Shown one piece after another: positions 15,700 through 25,085 of a stretch of 32,896 nucleotides of DNA. Position 1 is the first letter of the stretch. Each line of letters opens with the position of its first letter. The notes beneath the pieces were generated by a model. The model had not been told where the DNA came from. It made no database searches and saw only the letters and a list, made by a program, of their open reading frames with translations. The stretch spans positions 1-32,896 of the forward strand of contig JAFVCX010000040.1 of the NCBI GenBank assembly GCA_017478855.1, given 5' to 3'. This stretch comes from Muribaculaceae bacterium. Its GTDB lineage: Bacteria > Bacteroidota > Bacteroidia > Bacteroidales > Muribaculaceae. The translations under genes and the position numbers were made by a program.

Positions 15700-16514
15700 A
15701 CAATAATCGCAAGAATGAAATAACGGCCTTCTTGATTACCCTGCTGCTCACTGGCGGCACGGTGCTCGTCATGGTCAACTCCTATCTGCACTTTGTGTGG
15801 CCACCGCAAGAACAGGTGATGTTGCAGCAAGACTCCATCATGTTCGGCGGCGAGTTTGTGATGCTGGGCAACATGCCCGATCCCACTCAAAGCGATGAGA
15901 TGGATGCCGAGGCACTGGCCCCGTCGGATGTGACAGCCGACCTGCCCGATGTGGCCGGCGACGACATGGACGATGCCGGGCCGGCGGCCCAAGAGCCGAA
16001 ACCTTTGGTGACGGCCACGCGCGAGTCGCCCATGAAGGTCAAGGAGAAGCCCAAAGAGGAGAAACCCAAGAAAACCGGCCCTGCGGTGGCCAAAAACGAA
16101 GACTCCAAGCAAGAGAAGGTGAAGCGAGGCAAGGAAACCGCCACGCAAACCGATCGTGTGGCCAGCGCTTTTGGCAAGAGTGCCGGCAAGGGGTCGGGCA
16201 AGCAGGGCAGTCCCGATGGCAACAGCGATGTGGGTGCCACCGTCGGCAAACCGGGCATCGGTGGCCTTGTGGGCTACACGCTTGAATACTGGGCACGTCC
16301 CCACAGCAAATGGGTAGGCACGGTCACGGTGCGAGTGCGGGTGAGCAATCGAGGTAAAGTGCTTGAGGCACACGCTATCAACGCCACCGGAGAGCTTGCC
16401 AGCCATGCCGAAGTGAAGCGCGATTGCGAAGAAAAAGCGTTAAAGAGTGCATTCTCGGTTCCTAAAAACACTACCACCGAAGGCATCGGCACCATTACCT
16501 ATCGCTTCATATAA
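15696..16514 (+). CDS. TonB-like energy transducer
   Basis: 272 residues in three parts. A short N-terminus leads into one membrane helix (about 10-29, TAFLITLLLTGGTVLVMVNS). A long polar linker (about 35-185) is rich in Asp/Glu/Pro/Lys and includes a Lys/Glu/Pro block (MKVKEKPKEEKPKK), as in periplasm-spanning TonB linkers. A C-terminal domain of about 85 residues ends VRVRVSNRGKVLEAHAIN ... GTITYRFI, which fits TonB_C. The order exbB-exbD-tonB implies a complete set that powers TonB-dependent (SusC-type) outer-membrane receptors. The linker also contains a Gly/Ser/Lys-rich stretch (SAGKGSGKQGSPDGNSD). Sequence similarity at the C-terminus is modest by eye, so a TolA-like role is not excluded. 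Confidence 0.85.
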   Translation: MNNNRKNEITAFLITLLLTGGTVLVMVNSYLHFVWPPQEQVMLQQDSIMFGGEFVMLGNMPDPTQSDEMDAEALAPSDVTADLPDVAGDDMDDAGPAAQEPKPLVTATRESPMKVKEKPKEEKPKKTGPAVAKNEDSKQEKVKRGKETATQTDRVASAFGKSAGKGSGKQGSPDGNSDVGATVGKPGIGGLVGYTLEYWARPHSKWVGTVTVRVRVSNRGKVLEAHAINATGELASHAEVKRDCEEKALKSAFSVPKNTTTEGIGTITYRFI

Positions 16515-16554
16515 GTGTTTGGCGGCTTAACGCCGCGCTCATCACACATAAGCT

Positions 16555-16590
16555 ATGCGCCCAAGACCATTATTTCGGTCTTGGGCGCAT
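16555..16590. terminator. Bidirectional terminator-like hairpin between tonB-like gene and sbcC
   Basis: A perfect 14-bp stem (ATGCGCCCAAGACC, 16555-16568, with 16577-16590) closes an 8-base loop. It lies 41 bases after the TonB-like stop codon and 22 bases after the sbcC stop codon on the other strand. No strong T-tract follows in either direction, so it may work with Rho or simply protect the 3' ends. Confidence 0.7.
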
Positions 16591-16611
16591 CAGTTTCTGT
16601 TCCCGAAACGT

Positions 16612-19600
16612 TCACGAGATCACGATGCGGCTCGAAGTAGCGTCGCCGGCGTTGCGTTCAACCTTGATGACGGTGAGAATATTGTCTTTAAGCGATTCCA
16701 CGTGGCTGATGATGCCCACTCGCCGTCCGCCGGCCTGACGCAAATTGCGCAAAGTGGCCATCACGCGCTCCAAGCAGTGAGGGTCGAGCGAACCGAACCC
16801 TTCGTCTATAAACAGAGTGTCCACGCTACCTCGCCCAACGCGCATTTGCGACAAGGCCAGAGCCAAAGCCAATGCGGCCATGAATCCCTCGCCACCCGAA
16901 AAGGTGTTGACCGAGCTGATTTCGCCGGTGATGTTGTCCTGCAGCAAGATGGTGAGAGAGTCGTTCTGGCAAGTGAGGGTGTAGCGGTTGCCAAACTGGC
17001 GCATATACACATTGGCCTTGTGCAGCAGGTCGCCCAGCACAAAACTTTGAGCCACTTTGCGAAATCGCCCTCCGTCGGCACCGCCCAAGTGAGCGTCGAG
17101 CCGCTCCCACCGGTGGGTTTCGGTGCGCAGTTGCTCTTCCTTCTCTTTAAGGTCGTGCAGTCGCTGCCGGTTTTGGTCGTCGGTGGCCAGTTGTTGTTGC
17201 AGTTGCCCCCATGTGGTGGTAGCATTGGCAATCTGTTCTTCGGCTTGTCGGCTTTGTGCTTGCAAATCCTTGAGGGTGACGGTGCGGTCTTGGGTGAGTT
17301 GCCATGCCGCATCGCGATGAGCGACAAGTTGCTCACGCTGATCCAGCACTTGCTGGTGCCATCGCTCAAAGGCGCTCGCGTGCCGTGCGAGCCGTTGCGC
17401 CAAATCTTCGGTTTGCGTGGGGACGACGGTTGCAAGGTGCCTGCCCTCGGCAAGCACGCTGAGCGTGTCCATCGTCTGCCGCATGTGTTTCAAGGAGGCA
17501 AGGTCGGTGGCAAGCTCACGCTCTAACTGATCTTTTTGCTGCACTTGCGAGGAGAATCTGCCGGCGGCTTCTTGCAGGCGGGTCACAAACTGTGCCGGCT
17601 CTTTCTGCCACATTGCCTGCCAATGGTCGCCGTGATACATTTCGTCAAGGCGGCTGCGTGTGAGGGATATGTGCTGCGTGAGCCGTTCCGTGACCAACCG
17701 GTTTTGCTCCACCGCGTGCTGGTCTTGTTCTACGCGCCGCTGCGCTTCGGTGGCAAGGATGCGCTTGGCGTCAAGGTTTTGCTGTGCCGCTGCTTCTTGC
17801 TTGCGAGCCTGCTGCTCGACTTGCCGTGCGGCGGCAATCAGTTTGCCTCGTGTGGCGAGCCTGTTCAGTTGCTCTTGCCGCAAGACTTCTTCTTGTGTCA
17901 TCCATTCGGCCATTTCGCGCGTGGAGTCATAGCCCAAAGGCGCGAGTTCTCGTTGCAAAGCGCTCAGCTCCTCTTCAAGCGAGGCCTGCCAGCGCTCGGT
18001 TTCTTGCTCGGCGCGTTTCATGTCGGCTCCCAACTGCTTGATGCGTTCCTGCTTGGCCACCAAAGTACGATTTTGCTGCTCTTGCGCCTGTCGCGCCCGC
18101 TCAAGATTCTCTTGCAATGGATGCAGGGGAACAGAGAAATCTGTGTCATGCAGGGCGTGTGGAATGATCTGTCCGCACACGGGGCAAGCGTCGCCGGCTT
18201 CCAGCTGGGCGCGAGCCTGTTGTGCCCACTCGTCGAGCGAAAGCTGCGTCTTGCTGAGCAAGGTTTGTGCCTGTGTGAATTGCTCTTGGGCAGCGGCAAC
18301 GCTTCGCTCGGTTGCGGCCAGCGTGCCCCTTTCCTCGTTCAGCTGCGAGGCGAGTTTGTCCGCTCGTTTTTGTGCTTCTTGACGCAGCTTTTTGTGGTCG
18401 CTTAGTTGCTGCCACGAGGCACGGGCTTGGATGAGGCGGTTTTTCCGCTCATGAACGCTGTGCAGATTTTGGTCATACCCATCAGGGTCAAGCCGCTGCA
18501 ATTCGCTGATGGCCTGTGCGGTTGCGGCTTGCCGCGCCTTGAGGGCCTGTTCGGCTTTTTGTTGCTCTTGATGGGCTTCGCCCAGCTGCTGCCGGTGTTG
18601 GGGCATCACTTCTTGCTGCAAACTCTGCAGCTTGTGGCGTAGCTCCTCCAGCTCATCAAGGCTTTTGCTCATGCCGGCCAACTGCTCCACAATCTGCTCG
18701 CATTTCTCATAGATGGCGCGGTGACTCTCTTGCGCGGCGAGTTGTTCCCGCAAGGCGGCGAGCTGCGCCCCTTTCAGACTGTGATGCCGCTCTTGCCAAG
18801 CGAGGCCGCATTGCAGGGCATGATGTTCGACCTGCAACGGCAGCTCCTTTTGCTGCAGTTCTTGCAGCTGTTTCTCGGCGGCGAGGGCATCTTCAAAGTG
18901 CTTCAAGGCTTCGAGGGTGACCTGTTGCCGTTTTTTGACCGTCAGCAGTTCTGTTTGCAGCTGCGATGAGGCGTTGGTCAGGTTTATCCGCTCCTCATCG
19001 GTGAGAAACGTGATGCCTTGCATCCGGGCTTTCATCAGTTCATGATTCTTGACGGCTTGGCTGTAACGCTCGTGAATGTCGCGCCCTATGGCCGAGAAAA
19101 TGCCCGTGTGGGTAAGCATTTCCAAAATGGAGGCCTTGTCACTCTCGCTGGCGTTGATAAACCGGCTGAACTGGCCTTGCGCCAGCATCACCGTGCGGCA
19201 AAACTGCCCGAAGTCAAGCCCCACGGCGCGATGCTGAATCTCATCGCCTATGGCGCTCTCTTTGCTCCACACCTCATGGGTGTCGTGCCGCTGGAGCGAC
19301 CACACCACGTTTTGCAGTTTGCCGTCGGGCTTTTTGTGGGCACGCTGCAAGGCCCATGTGGCTGTGTAGGTGGCCTCGTTTGAGCCGATGAAGGTGAAAC
19401 TCACCATGCACTCGCCGGTGCCGCGTCGCATGAGTTGCTTCACGTCGGTCACGGCCAGTTTTTGATTTTTGCCGGCATTGAACGATTCGCGCTTGCCGCC
19501 ATTCAGTCGGGGCGTGGTTTTGTAGAGCGCGAGGCAAATGCAGTCGAGGATGGTCGATTTGCCGGCTCCCGTGGGACCGCTGATTAAAAACAGCGGTTCG

Positions 19601-19683
19601 TGGGCCAGTGGGGCGGCCGCGAAATCGAGGTCGGCATCTTTTATCGACGCGATATTGTGAATGATGAGGCGACCAAACTTCAT
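16612..19683 (-). CDS. sbcC: SbcCD nuclease ATPase subunit SbcC
   Basis: 1023 residues; an SMC/Rad50-type ATPase that with SbcD cleaves hairpins and processes blocked DNA ends. Order of parts: ATPase N-lobe with Walker A GPTGAGKS (36-43) and the Q-loop region VMLAQGQFSRF (165-175); a long Gln/Glu/Leu/Arg-rich coiled coil (about 200-495); the zinc hook CPVC (500-503), which dimerises two SbcC molecules; the returning coiled coil (about 510-880); and the C-lobe with signature FSGGEGF, Walker B FIDEGFGSLD (958-967) and the switch His in IISHVESL. All key residues are present. Its ATG overlaps the TGA of sbcD as ATGA (19680-19683), so the two subunits are translationally coupled. The gene is last in the long minus-strand operon. 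Confidence 0.97.
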   Translation of the reverse strand: MKFGRLIIHNIASIKDADLDFAAAPLAHEPLFLISGPTGAGKSTILDCICLALYKTTPRLNGGKRESFNAGKNQKLAVTDVKQLMRRGTGECMVSFTFIGSNEATYTATWALQRAHKKPDGKLQNVVWSLQRHDTHEVWSKESAIGDEIQHRAVGLDFGQFCRTVMLAQGQFSRFINASESDKASILEMLTHTGIFSAIGRDIHERYSQAVKNHELMKARMQGITFLTDEERINLTNASSQLQTELLTVKKRQQVTLEALKHFEDALAAEKQLQELQQKELPLQVEHHALQCGLAWQERHHSLKGAQLAALREQLAAQESHRAIYEKCEQIVEQLAGMSKSLDELEELRHKLQSLQQEVMPQHRQQLGEAHQEQQKAEQALKARQAATAQAISELQRLDPDGYDQNLHSVHERKNRLIQARASWQQLSDHKKLRQEAQKRADKLASQLNEERGTLAATERSVAAAQEQFTQAQTLLSKTQLSLDEWAQQARAQLEAGDACPVCGQIIPHALHDTDFSVPLHPLQENLERARQAQEQQNRTLVAKQERIKQLGADMKRAEQETERWQASLEEELSALQRELAPLGYDSTREMAEWMTQEEVLRQEQLNRLATRGKLIAAARQVEQQARKQEAAAQQNLDAKRILATEAQRRVEQDQHAVEQNRLVTERLTQHISLTRSRLDEMYHGDHWQAMWQKEPAQFVTRLQEAAGRFSSQVQQKDQLERELATDLASLKHMRQTMDTLSVLAEGRHLATVVPTQTEDLAQRLARHASAFERWHQQVLDQREQLVAHRDAAWQLTQDRTVTLKDLQAQSRQAEEQIANATTTWGQLQQQLATDDQNRQRLHDLKEKEEQLRTETHRWERLDAHLGGADGGRFRKVAQSFVLGDLLHKANVYMRQFGNRYTLTCQNDSLTILLQDNITGEISSVNTFSGGEGFMAALALALALSQMRVGRGSVDTLFIDEGFGSLDPHCLERVMATLRNLRQAGGRRVGIISHVESLKDNILTVIKVERNAGDATSSRIVIS

Positions 19684-20885
19684 GGCTGTTCTTGCGTTTG
19701 ATGTTGCTGAATCACCTGTTTGAGCAGGGCGGCGTGTTCTTCGTCAAGGGGTGTGCCCATCGCTGTGAAATAGCGGGTGGCCACATCCAAAGGGCTCATT
19801 TGCTTGAAGTCCTCGAGCGACACGGCATCGGTTTGGGTGTTTGCCGGTGCCGCTGAGGTTTTGCGAATCTCGCAAAACCGAAGGAGGCTTCCGTCGAGAA
19901 CTTCGGCGGCACGCTGGCGCGCGTCGCCCGGCAAGAAACCGTCGGCCAGCACGTTGAGCCTGATATAGGCCGGTTGCGTGTGCGGCAGGTCGTGCAGCTG
20001 CCGCATCGCTTCGTCGAGGGGTGCTGGTTGCATGGGCAGGGTGGAGAGGGCCATGAGCGGCTCAATCTTTTGGGTGATGATGCTTGGCTCGTGATGACCG
20101 TCGAGGTTCACGATGCTCACCGAGTGTTCATAATCTTCATCAAAGCTCAAAGCCATTGGCGAGCCGCAATAGCGTGCCCGGCTCCGGCTGCCGGCCAGCG
20201 TGTGCGGGTGGTGAATGTGCCCCAATGCCAAGTAGTCATACTCGCCACGCAGCTCGCCGAGCGGCACATAGTCGATGTTGCCGATAGCTGTGGCGTCATC
20301 GTCGGCCACGGCAAGGTTGCCGCGCACGGCTGTGTGAGCCATGACCACCACCGGCAGTGCGCTTTGCCGAGCGGCGGCACGCTCGGTGAGAGCTTGCAGC
20401 AAAACGGTGGAATCGATAGGCTCAGGCACATCGGGCAAAACGAAGCGGTTGCCTCGCAAGAAAGGCAATGCCACTACCTGTCCCACCGGCCGACCGTGCA
20501 CGTCGCTCACGGTGATGATGTGGCGGTCGGCGAGCACGGTGTCGCCTTCCCATTCCACATCGCTCACGATGGTCACCCCCATGCGCTGCCACAATGCGGA
20601 ATCAACGCTGATGCGCGAGGGACTATCGTGGTTGCCGGCGGTGACGATGATGCGCATGCCGGGACACGCGTCGTGAATGGCTATGAGGCCATCGGCAAAA
20701 AGTTTGGCGGCTTGTGCCGAGGGCTGCATGGTGTCGAATACGTCGCCACACACCAGCAGGGCATGCGGTTGCTCCCGGCTCACAATCTGCGCCAGTTGGC
20801 GCAAAAAATGGGCATGCTCGGCTGTGCGGTCATAACCATAAAAGTTCTGACCCAGATGCCAGTCGCTGGTGTGGATAATTTTCAT
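19680..20885 (-). CDS. sbcD: SbcCD nuclease subunit SbcD
   Basis: 401 residues; a metallophosphoesterase of the Mre11 family that carries the nuclease site of the SbcCD complex. Metal-binding motifs are all visible: TSDWHLGQ (6-13, D8 and H10), VCGDVFDT (45-52, D48), TAGNHDSPSR (82-91, N85 and H86), MAHTAV, and the GHIHHPH block. The C-terminal part (about 280-401) is the capping and SbcC-binding region. Length is normal. It sits 27 bases after folA and overlaps sbcC by ATGA. Confidence 0.97.
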   Translation of the reverse strand: MKIIHTSDWHLGQNFYGYDRTAEHAHFLRQLAQIVSREQPHALLVCGDVFDTMQPSAQAAKLFADGLIAIHDACPGMRIIVTAGNHDSPSRISVDSALWQRMGVTIVSDVEWEGDTVLADRHIITVSDVHGRPVGQVVALPFLRGNRFVLPDVPEPIDSTVLLQALTERAAARQSALPVVVMAHTAVRGNLAVADDDATAIGNIDYVPLGELRGEYDYLALGHIHHPHTLAGSRSRARYCGSPMALSFDEDYEHSVSIVNLDGHHEPSIITQKIEPLMALSTLPMQPAPLDEAMRQLHDLPHTQPAYIRLNVLADGFLPGDARQRAAEVLDGSLLRFCEIRKTSAAPANTQTDAVSLEDFKQMSPLDVATRYFTAMGTPLDEEHAALLKQVIQQHQTQEQP

Positions 20886-20912
20886 GGCAAAACTGTGAAG
20901 GTGGTGAAGCCC

Positions 20913-21410
20913 TCAAAGGCGCGCGAGGGTCACAAAATCATAATCATACGGATTGCGCTCGTCGGCCTTGTGAGCCTCCTTGCTCACCACGCGCCATTGC
21001 TGCGGATTCACCAACGGGAAATGAGCGTCGGCATCGGGGAAATCGGCATGAATGCGTGTGAGATGCAGCACCCGCACGAGGGGCATCATGGCGCGATAGA
21101 TTTGCTCGCCGCCTATCACGAACACCTCGCCGGGCATAGCAACAGCTTCGAGAGCCTCTTCCGGGCTGTGAGCCACCGTGGCTCCGAGAGCTTGGTAGTC
21201 GTTCTGACGGGTGATGACGATGTTTTGCCGACCGGGTAACGCTCCTTTGGGAAACGACTCAAAGGTGTGCCGCCCCATGATGATGGAATGACTCATGGTG
21301 AGCGTCTTGAAATGCTTGAGGTCGGCAGGCAGATGGCACAACAAACCGCCATTTTTCCCGATGGAGTTGTCGCGAGCCACCACCACAATGGCCGAGAGTT
21401 GTTTTTCCAT
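20913..21410 (-). CDS. folA: Dihydrofolate reductase
   Basis: 165 residues; reduces dihydrofolate to tetrahydrofolate with NADPH, recycling the dihydrofolate made by ThyA, encoded just upstream. Seen in order: SAIVVVARDNSIGKNG (6-21), the active-site strand LPADLKHFK with the substrate-binding Asp at D30, the NADP-binding IIMGRHTFESFPKGALPGR and NIVITRQ, and EVFVIGGEQIYRAMMPL. One residue stands out: the position just before HLPAD, which is Trp in most bacterial enzymes (W22 in E. coli), is Cys25 (codon TGC, one base from TGG). Otherwise the enzyme looks complete and functional. Resistance-type DHFRs differ more widely, so this is a chromosomal copy. Confidence 0.95.
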   Translation of the reverse strand: MEKQLSAIVVVARDNSIGKNGGLLCHLPADLKHFKTLTMSHSIIMGRHTFESFPKGALPGRQNIVITRQNDYQALGATVAHSPEEALEAVAMPGEVFVIGGEQIYRAMMPLVRVLHLTRIHADFPDADAHFPLVNPQQWRVVSKEAHKADERNPYDYDFVTLARL

Positions 21411-21473
21411 AATGAAGTTCGTTTTTTTGAGCGTGAATGATTGTGCTTGGCGTGCCGGAAGTGGTGCCGCGTG

Positions 21474-22268
21474 TCACACCGACACCGTTCCCTTGATGGC
21501 GGGATAGGGGTCGTAGCCTTCAAGGGTGAAGTCTTCATACTGATAATCGAAGATGCTCTTCACCTGTTCGTTCAGGCGCATTTGCGGCAGGGCTCGCGGT
21601 GTGCGGCCCAGTTGCTCATGCACTTGGTCAAGGTGGTTCAAGTAGATGTGGGCATCGCCAAAGGTGTGCACAAACTCGCCGGCTTCAAGCCCTGTGACGT
21701 GGGCCACCATCATGAGCAGCAGGGCATAGCTGGCAATGTTGAAGGGAACGCCCAAAAAAAGGTCGGCACTGCGCTGGTAGAGCTGGAGGCTCAATCGTCC
21801 GTTGGCCACATAGAACTGAAACAGCGTGTGGCAAGGTGGCAGCTTCATCTGCTCCACCTCGGCCACATTCCACGCGCTCACCAGCAAGCGGCGCGAGTCG
21901 GGGTTGTGTTTGATATGGTCCACCACTTTGGCAATCTGGTCAATCGTGCCGCCTTTTCCGTCGGGCCACGACCGCCACTGATGCCCGTAGATGGGGCCCA
22001 AATTGCCGTTGGCGTCAGCCCACTCGTTCCAAATGCGCACGTCATGGTCTTGCAGATACTTCACGTTGGTGTCGCCTTGCAGAAACCACAACAGCTCGTA
22101 GATGATGCTCTTCAGGTGCACCTTTTTGGTGGTGAGCAGCGGAAAACCGTTGCGCAGGTCGCACCGCAGTTGGTAGCCAAACACGCTTTTTGTGCCCGTG
22201 CCGGTGCGGTCGTGTTTCTCCACGCCGTGGTCGAGCACATGTTGCAGCAGGTCGAGATATTGTTTCAT
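21474..22268 (-). CDS. thyA: Thymidylate synthase ThyA
   Basis: 264 residues, the same length as the E. coli enzyme. It methylates dUMP to dTMP using methylenetetrahydrofolate and releases dihydrofolate, which FolA from the next gene recycles. The catalytic cysteine is C146 in [12 protein letters not shown]. Other signatures are [14 protein letters not shown] (20-33), the Arg pair [12 protein letters not shown] (124-135), [21 protein letters not shown] and [14 protein letters not shown]. The C-terminal closing residues are VSV where VAV is common. Gap to folA is 63 bases with no clear promoter or terminator. Gap to the upstream membrane-anchored protein is only 7 bases. Confidence 0.97.
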   Translation of the reverse strand: MKQYLDLLQHVLDHGVEKHDRTGTGTKSVFGYQLRCDLRNGFPLLTTKKVHLKSIIYELLWFLQGDTNVKYLQDHDVRIWNEWADANGNLGPIYGHQWRSWPDGKGGTIDQIAKVVDHIKHNPDSRRLLVSAWNVAEVEQMKLPPCHTLFQFYVANGRLSLQLYQRSADLFLGVPFNIASYALLLMMVAHVTGLEAGEFVHTFGDAHIYLNHLDQVHEQLGRTPRALPQMRLNEQVKSIFDYQYEDFTLEGYDPYPAIKGTVSV

Positions 22269-22275
22269 CGCAGTG

Positions 22276-22728
22276 TCAGTATTTCAGTTCTTGTTGGGTG
22301 CTGTTGCCCGGGCGGTGAGTGTAGGCAAACGTGCACCACTGTCCGGTGATTTCGCTGTCGTAGCGCACGTGGTATCGCCCCGGTTTTAGCCATGCCACCT
22401 CAAGGAGGCCGTCCATGCTGGTGGCGGCCCCATGCCCTGCCACACCTCGCTTCTCCACGATGTGCCACTTGCCGTCCACAATGGTGGAAATCAAGTTCAC
22501 CGTGTCGCCCTCAAAAAGAGGTATCCCGCTGCGCGAAATCGTCACATGCTCAAGGTCGGCACTGCTCATGGCCAGCCGCCCACTTTGCTCCGACCGCGCC
22601 GGCAGGAGTGTCAGCGCGTCGATTTGGGTGGTGGCTGGGCCACGCTCGCGCTGCCCCATGAGCAAGGTGAGCAGTGCCATCGCCACCACAAAGGCTATGA
22701 CGTAGAACTCAACGGAATGGACATCCAT
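22276..22728 (-). CDS. Unknown protein with one N-terminal membrane helix
   Basis: 150 residues. One hydrophobic helix at about 8-24 ([18 protein letters not shown]) is followed by positive charges (QRERG), so the N-terminus is probably outside or the helix is an uncleaved anchor. The remaining 120 residues look beta-rich: [22 protein letters not shown], then WHIVEKRG, then a block [25 protein letters not shown] that resembles a small immunoglobulin-like or transthyretin-like sandwich. I do not recognise a family. It lies 16 bases after the PorZ-like gene and 7 bases before thyA, so it belongs to the same transcript. By type it fits the envelope gene beside it rather than thyA. The tight spacing on both sides supports a real gene. 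Confidence 0.75.
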   Translation of the reverse strand: MDVHSVEFYVIAFVVAMALLTLLMGQRERGPATTQIDALTLLPARSEQSGRLAMSSADLEHVTISRSGIPLFEGDTVNLISTIVDGKWHIVEKRGVAGHGAATSMDGLLEVAWLKPGRYHVRYDSEITGQWCTFAYTHRPGNSTQQELKY

Positions 22729-22744
22729 CGCCGCGAGCGGTTAA

Positions 22745-25036
22745 TCACTTGATGATTTTCACTTGCAGTTGCGGCTGGGCCGGGCATTGCTCGGCACCGG
22801 GAGCCGCATAGATGTAGTACACACCGGTGGCAGGCCGTTCGCCACGGTCGTCGCAAGCGTCCCAATAGGCGGCTTCACCGTCGGCGGTGAGCTCTTTCAC
22901 CACCTCGCCTTTGCGGTTGGTGATTTTCACATAGCTGCCGCGTTCAAGGCCGCTGATGGTCACATAACCTGTGAAGTCGGGGTAGAGCAGCGTGGGCGAC
23001 GCGCTCACGGCAGCGTAGTCGACCACGGGTGCGCTGGGCTGCATGTTAAACTCGGCAATGCCCAACGCGGTGGTCACAAAGGCCGATGTGCCGACGCAGT
23101 GCACGTCGTAGATGTTGTCGGCGGGCAAGCCGCTGTTGCCGGCGGTGAAGTGAGCCAGCACCTCGTTGCCGTCGGGGCTCAGCACAAACAGGCCGTAGTC
23201 GTTAGTGCCAATCCACTTGCGGTTTTGGTCATCCACATGCACGCGGTTAATCGCCATGCTGTAAGGGCTGTCGCCGTTATTGACCTCTTGGGTCTGCACG
23301 TTCACCGTTTCATTAAAAGCGTTGTTAGAGTCCAAGAAGAAAAGACCTTTCGAGGTGCCCACCCAGATGTGGCCGGTCGAGTCGGCGGCCAACGAGGTGA
23401 CGTAGATTTGTTGCCAGTCAACCACCGCTCCCGATGGTTTCACAAATTGCTTCACCAGCACCGATTGCGCGGCACCGTCAAGCCCGTCGGGCATGCGCCA
23501 GAAGCAAATGCCACGCTCATATTCGCCCGAAGTGGCGGCAAACACGCCATTCTTGCGCTCTACCACAAAATCCTGACGCTTGAATGAGTTGCCTGCTTGG
23601 GTCATTTTCACGCCCGGCACTGAGATGGTCTTCAGGTCGGAGTTGCTCACGTCGGTGGCGGCGGTGACCTTATCGGCCGGCAGCACTTTTACTGTTTCGT
23701 TGGTATTTTCGCGTGAGCTTACAATCCACAGGTTGCCGGCGGCATCGTGGTCAAAGGTGGGGCGATAGTCGCTTGCGGTGAGGCTTTGCGCCACCTGCCC
23801 GTCTTGCACATGATAGAACGTGTTGGAGGCTCGCTGGCTGATGTAGTAGTCGCCCTTGTCGCTCCACGGAGCAGTCCACATTTGTCCGGGCGAAGCCACG
23901 TTGGCGAGGGCCGAAGGCGTTTCATTGCGCCATAGGGTGCCGTCATAGGTGAAAACGCAAATCGTGCGGGGACCCAAGTTGCCGACGGTGCTCCAGCTGC
24001 CCACCACGGCATTGTCGGCAAAGCTGGTGATATAGAATTTGCCGGCCATCTTGTCATAGTCAATCCAGAAAGTGGGGCAGGCACTTCGCCAGCCGTTGGG
24101 GGTGAAATAGGTGCTCTCGCCATTCTTGTGAATGCCGTTGGCATCCACAAGCCACAGGGTGCCGTCGCCATTGGGCGCGCTCGAAACCAATGCCTTATTC
24201 ACCGTTTGGTTGCCCGACTTGTTGTCGCCTTGCGCGTCGGTGGTCACATAATAAGTGCGGAAGTTGACAATCCAACCCGTGGGAGTGGGTTGCACCGAAA
24301 TCGGGGCGGCACTCACGAGCACGCTCGATGAGCACGCCAAGTCGTCGGAATCAAACGCCACGCGAGCCAGATTGGCACTGCCTATGGCGAAGAACGTGTT
24401 GTCGTCGATAGGCACCACGCGCTGTGCTGCCACGCCGAGGCTGCTGAAGTCGCTCAATTTCTCACGGCTGTCGAGCGTGCCATAGAGGGCGTTGCCGCGG
24501 CCTATAATCAGGCGGTCGCCTATGCGTGCGGCAGTGGTGAGTGGCGTGGCATAGTCGCGATACTCCACGATGCGGGCCTGCGGCTCGTTAATCACGGCAT
24601 AACCAAAGTCGGTGGCCACATAAATCAGGTCGCCGGCAAAAGTCACATCGTTGATAATCTTGCTGCCGCTGATGATGGCATCGTGAATGTCGCTCACATT
24701 CACAATGCGCCCGTCGTCATACACGAGATCGATGTTGCTGTTGGTATAGGCCACCACCAGCAGGTGTTTCGCGTAGTTATAATACACGTTGCCGATCACC
24801 ACATCGCTCAAACCGGTAATCTTGGTGAGAGTGACGAGCTCAGAGGTGGATTTGTCGAGTTTCGACAAATAACCGTTGCCATACAGGTAGACCTGTTGCT
24901 CGGTATCGATGAGATTGGCAGCGTTCTCGCCCACAAACACGGGGTGGTAGCGCCATGTGCCCTCGATGGTCTCGGCTTGTGCGCACAAAGAAAGCGCGAG
25001 GGCTAACAGCAGAAAGAATTTCTTCATGAACATCAT
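22745..25036 (-). CDS. porZ: PorZ-like type IX secretion beta-propeller protein
   Basis: 763 residues from the ATG at 25036 (MMFMKKFFLL); an upstream in-frame GTG at 25078 is poorer, and ATG at 25027 is also possible. The signal peptide ends near CAQAE. The N-terminal domain (about 25-250) follows the PorZ propeller pattern: EGTWRYHPVF, then LSKLDKSTSELVTLTKITGLSD, NSNIDLVYDDGRIVNVSDI and ATDFGYAVIN. A second propeller (about 250-660) contains two-component-regulator-like repeats (GHIWVGTSKGLFFLD, RKWIGTNDYGLFVLS). The last 80 residues form an Ig-like/FlgD-like domain ending WDACDDRGERPATGVYYIYAA and VKIIK, as in type IX secretion cargo. In Porphyromonas PorZ belongs to the cell-surface attachment complex that transfers cargo to anionic LPS. 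No other por genes are in the window, so function here is inferred. It is downstream of lysS. Confidence 0.7.
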   Translation of the reverse strand: MMFMKKFFLLLALALSLCAQAETIEGTWRYHPVFVGENAANLIDTEQQVYLYGNGYLSKLDKSTSELVTLTKITGLSDVVIGNVYYNYAKHLLVVAYTNSNIDLVYDDGRIVNVSDIHDAIISGSKIINDVTFAGDLIYVATDFGYAVINEPQARIVEYRDYATPLTTAARIGDRLIIGRGNALYGTLDSREKLSDFSSLGVAAQRVVPIDDNTFFAIGSANLARVAFDSDDLACSSSVLVSAAPISVQPTPTGWIVNFRTYYVTTDAQGDNKSGNQTVNKALVSSAPNGDGTLWLVDANGIHKNGESTYFTPNGWRSACPTFWIDYDKMAGKFYITSFADNAVVGSWSTVGNLGPRTICVFTYDGTLWRNETPSALANVASPGQMWTAPWSDKGDYYISQRASNTFYHVQDGQVAQSLTASDYRPTFDHDAAGNLWIVSSRENTNETVKVLPADKVTAATDVSNSDLKTISVPGVKMTQAGNSFKRQDFVVERKNGVFAATSGEYERGICFWRMPDGLDGAAQSVLVKQFVKPSGAVVDWQQIYVTSLAADSTGHIWVGTSKGLFFLDSNNAFNETVNVQTQEVNNGDSPYSMAINRVHVDDQNRKWIGTNDYGLFVLSPDGNEVLAHFTAGNSGLPADNIYDVHCVGTSAFVTTALGIAEFNMQPSAPVVDYAAVSASPTLLYPDFTGYVTISGLERGSYVKITNRKGEVVKELTADGEAAYWDACDDRGERPATGVYYIYAAPGAEQCPAQPQLQVKIIK

Positions 25037-25085
25037 CTTATGTGTCGGTTTTGTGTTGATTGAATATGTATAAATCACGGCCGTT

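Noticed and set aside
25037..25078. GTG start giving a longer PorZ-like protein
   Set aside because: The added residues would precede a typical signal peptide and spoil its N-terminal charge pattern. ATG codons at 25036 and 25027 are better.
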